64,000 nucleotides of DNA from Streptomyces sp. WMMC500. Its GTDB lineage: Bacteria; Actinomycetota; Actinomycetes; Streptomycetales; Streptomycetaceae. The stretch covers positions 310,001-374,000 of the forward strand of contig NZ_CP114905.1 of NCBI RefSeq assembly GCF_027497195.1, in the 5' to 3' direction. Every line of letters begins with the position of its first letter. The first letter of the stretch is position 1. The translations under genes were made by a program, and so were the position numbers. Below, in pieces: positions 63,155 through 64,000 of the stretch. A model generated the notes under the pieces. It did no database searches and was not told where the DNA came from. It saw only the letters and a program-made list of their open reading frames with translations.

Positions 63155-64000
63155 ATGACCCCGAGCACAGCGAGCACGTCCAGGGGACCTCTGACCGGCG
63201 TCCGGATCCTCGCGCTGGAGCAGATGCAGGCCCTTCCCTACGCCACCCAGCTCCTCGGCCGGCTCGGCGCCGACGTCGTCAAGATCGAGCCACCGGGCGG
63301 CGGCGACTCCGGGCGCGGCTCGCGGCCCGCGATGACCGACCCGTACGGGCGCAGCGTCGGCGCCACGTTCCTGCGCAACAACCTCGGCAAGCGCAGCGCC
63401 TGCATCGACCTCAAGGATCCGCGGGGCCGCGACCTCGTGCTGCGCCTCGCCCCCCGCTTCGACGTGATCGCCGAGAACTCCCGGCCCGGGCGTATGGCCC
63501 GGCTCGGTCTGGGCTACGAGGACATCCGGCGGGTCCACCCGCCAGGCGTCTACGTCTCCGTCTCCGGGTTCGGCAACACCGCGCCCTCGCCGTACCGTGA
63601 GTGGCCCGCGTACGCCCCCGTCGTGGAGGCCATGTCCGGCATCTACGAGATGAAGCGTGCGCAGGACGCACCGCCCACCGTCGCCCCGGTGGGCGCGCTC
63701 GGGGACATCGGCGCGGCCCTGTTCGCCGCGGTCGGCATCCTCGCCGCCCTCCGCCACCGGGGGGCGACAGGCCGCGGCCAGTACGTCGACATCGCGATGT
63801 TCGACGCGATGATCGCGATGACGGACATCGTCACGAACTTCTGGTCCATGGGCCTGCGCCACGGTGGCCTGGGACCGCTGATCATGCACGGCTTCCGTGC
63901 CAGGGACGGATGGTTCGTGCTCCAGGTGGGGCGCGAACCGCACTTCGCGAAGCTGGCCGAACTCGTCGGCCGCCCGGAGTGGACCACCGATCCCCGCCTC
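63155..64000 (+). CDS. Family III CoA-transferase (3' end outside window)
   Basis: 282 codons from ATG 63155 to the right edge. There is no ribosome site; the start lies 17 bases after site 10, so a very short leader is likely. ALEQMQALPYATQLLGRLGADVVKIE and the nucleophilic Asp in DIAMFDAMIAM identify the CaiB/BaiF family. It differs from the CoA-transferase at 15754. It should transfer CoA between acyl-CoA and a free acid. Confidence 0.9.
   Translation, partial: MTPSTASTSRGPLTGVRILALEQMQALPYATQLLGRLGADVVKIEPPGGGDSGRGSRPAMTDPYGRSVGATFLRNNLGKRSACIDLKDPRGRDLVLRLAPRFDVIAENSRPGRMARLGLGYEDIRRVHPPGVYVSVSGFGNTAPSPYREWPAYAPVVEAMSGIYEMKRAQDAPPTVAPVGALGDIGAALFAAVGILAALRHRGATGRGQYVDIAMFDAMIAMTDIVTNFWSMGLRHGGLGPLIMHGFRARDGWFVLQVGREPHFAKLAELVGRPEWTTDPRL

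Overview
The window is very GC-rich, with frequent GTG starts, many overlapping stop/start codons, an AfsR-type NB-ARC/TPR regulator, a large LuxR-type (LAL) regulator and a probable F420-dependent luciferase-like oxidoreductase. Together these point to a filamentous actinomycete, probably a Streptomyces relative. No ribosomal, tRNA or housekeeping genes are present to fix the genus.

Left flank (1-9158): a 5'-truncated AfsR/SARP-like NB-ARC/TPR regulator, two secreted serine proteases (subtilisin fold and chymotrypsin fold) with nearly identical C-terminal PKD modules, and a LAL regulator. CTACGG-type sites lie upstream of the second protease. A 540-base stretch without a convincing gene follows (8619-9158).

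Catabolic island (9159 to the right edge): about 55 kb made almost entirely of CoA-ester and oxidative catabolism. I count six acyl-CoA dehydrogenases, six crotonases, two hot-dog dehydratases, three acyl-CoA ligases, two family III CoA-transferases (one cut by the edge), two thiolase-fold enzymes plus an HMG-CoA-synthase-like/DUF35 fusion, seven classical SDRs and one extended SDR, two Baeyer-Villiger-type flavin monooxygenases each followed directly by an HSL-type esterase, a P450, an aldehyde dehydrogenase, an F420-type LLM oxidoreductase, an amidohydrolase, an APH-type kinase beside an ACAD10/11-like dehydrogenase, a branched-chain-type (Liv) ABC importer and two TetR regulators.

Ten of the non-coding gaps in the island carry a related AT-rich motif (consensus near GATTGTATATNATAT) that stands out strongly against the GC-rich background. 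Nine lie between divergent genes and one precedes a single operon. Together they sit at the head of nearly all of the catabolic transcription units. I read them as operators, often overlapping the -10 region, of one regulon. The TetR gene at 46592 is divergent from one of them and is the best candidate regulator. A separate eight-gene operon (35384-43327), holding both monooxygenases, both esterases and its own TetR, starts from a different promoter with a TGTC-TG-GACA dyad.

Inferred flow: the Liv system imports an acid or hydrophobic carboxylate. P450, LLM, SDR and ADH enzymes oxidise it to ketones. The monooxygenases insert oxygen to give esters or lactones, which the esterases open. ALDH and the ligases or CoA-transferases make CoA esters. 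The kinase/ACAD pair may handle 4-hydroxyacyl-CoAs. Heteromeric ACADs, crotonases, MaoC enzymes, SDRs and thiolases then shorten the chain. A cyclic or branched ketone, terpenoid or steroid-like substrate would fit, but the sequence alone does not identify it. Hallmark steroid-ring genes (KstD, Ksh, extradiol dioxygenase) are not in the window.
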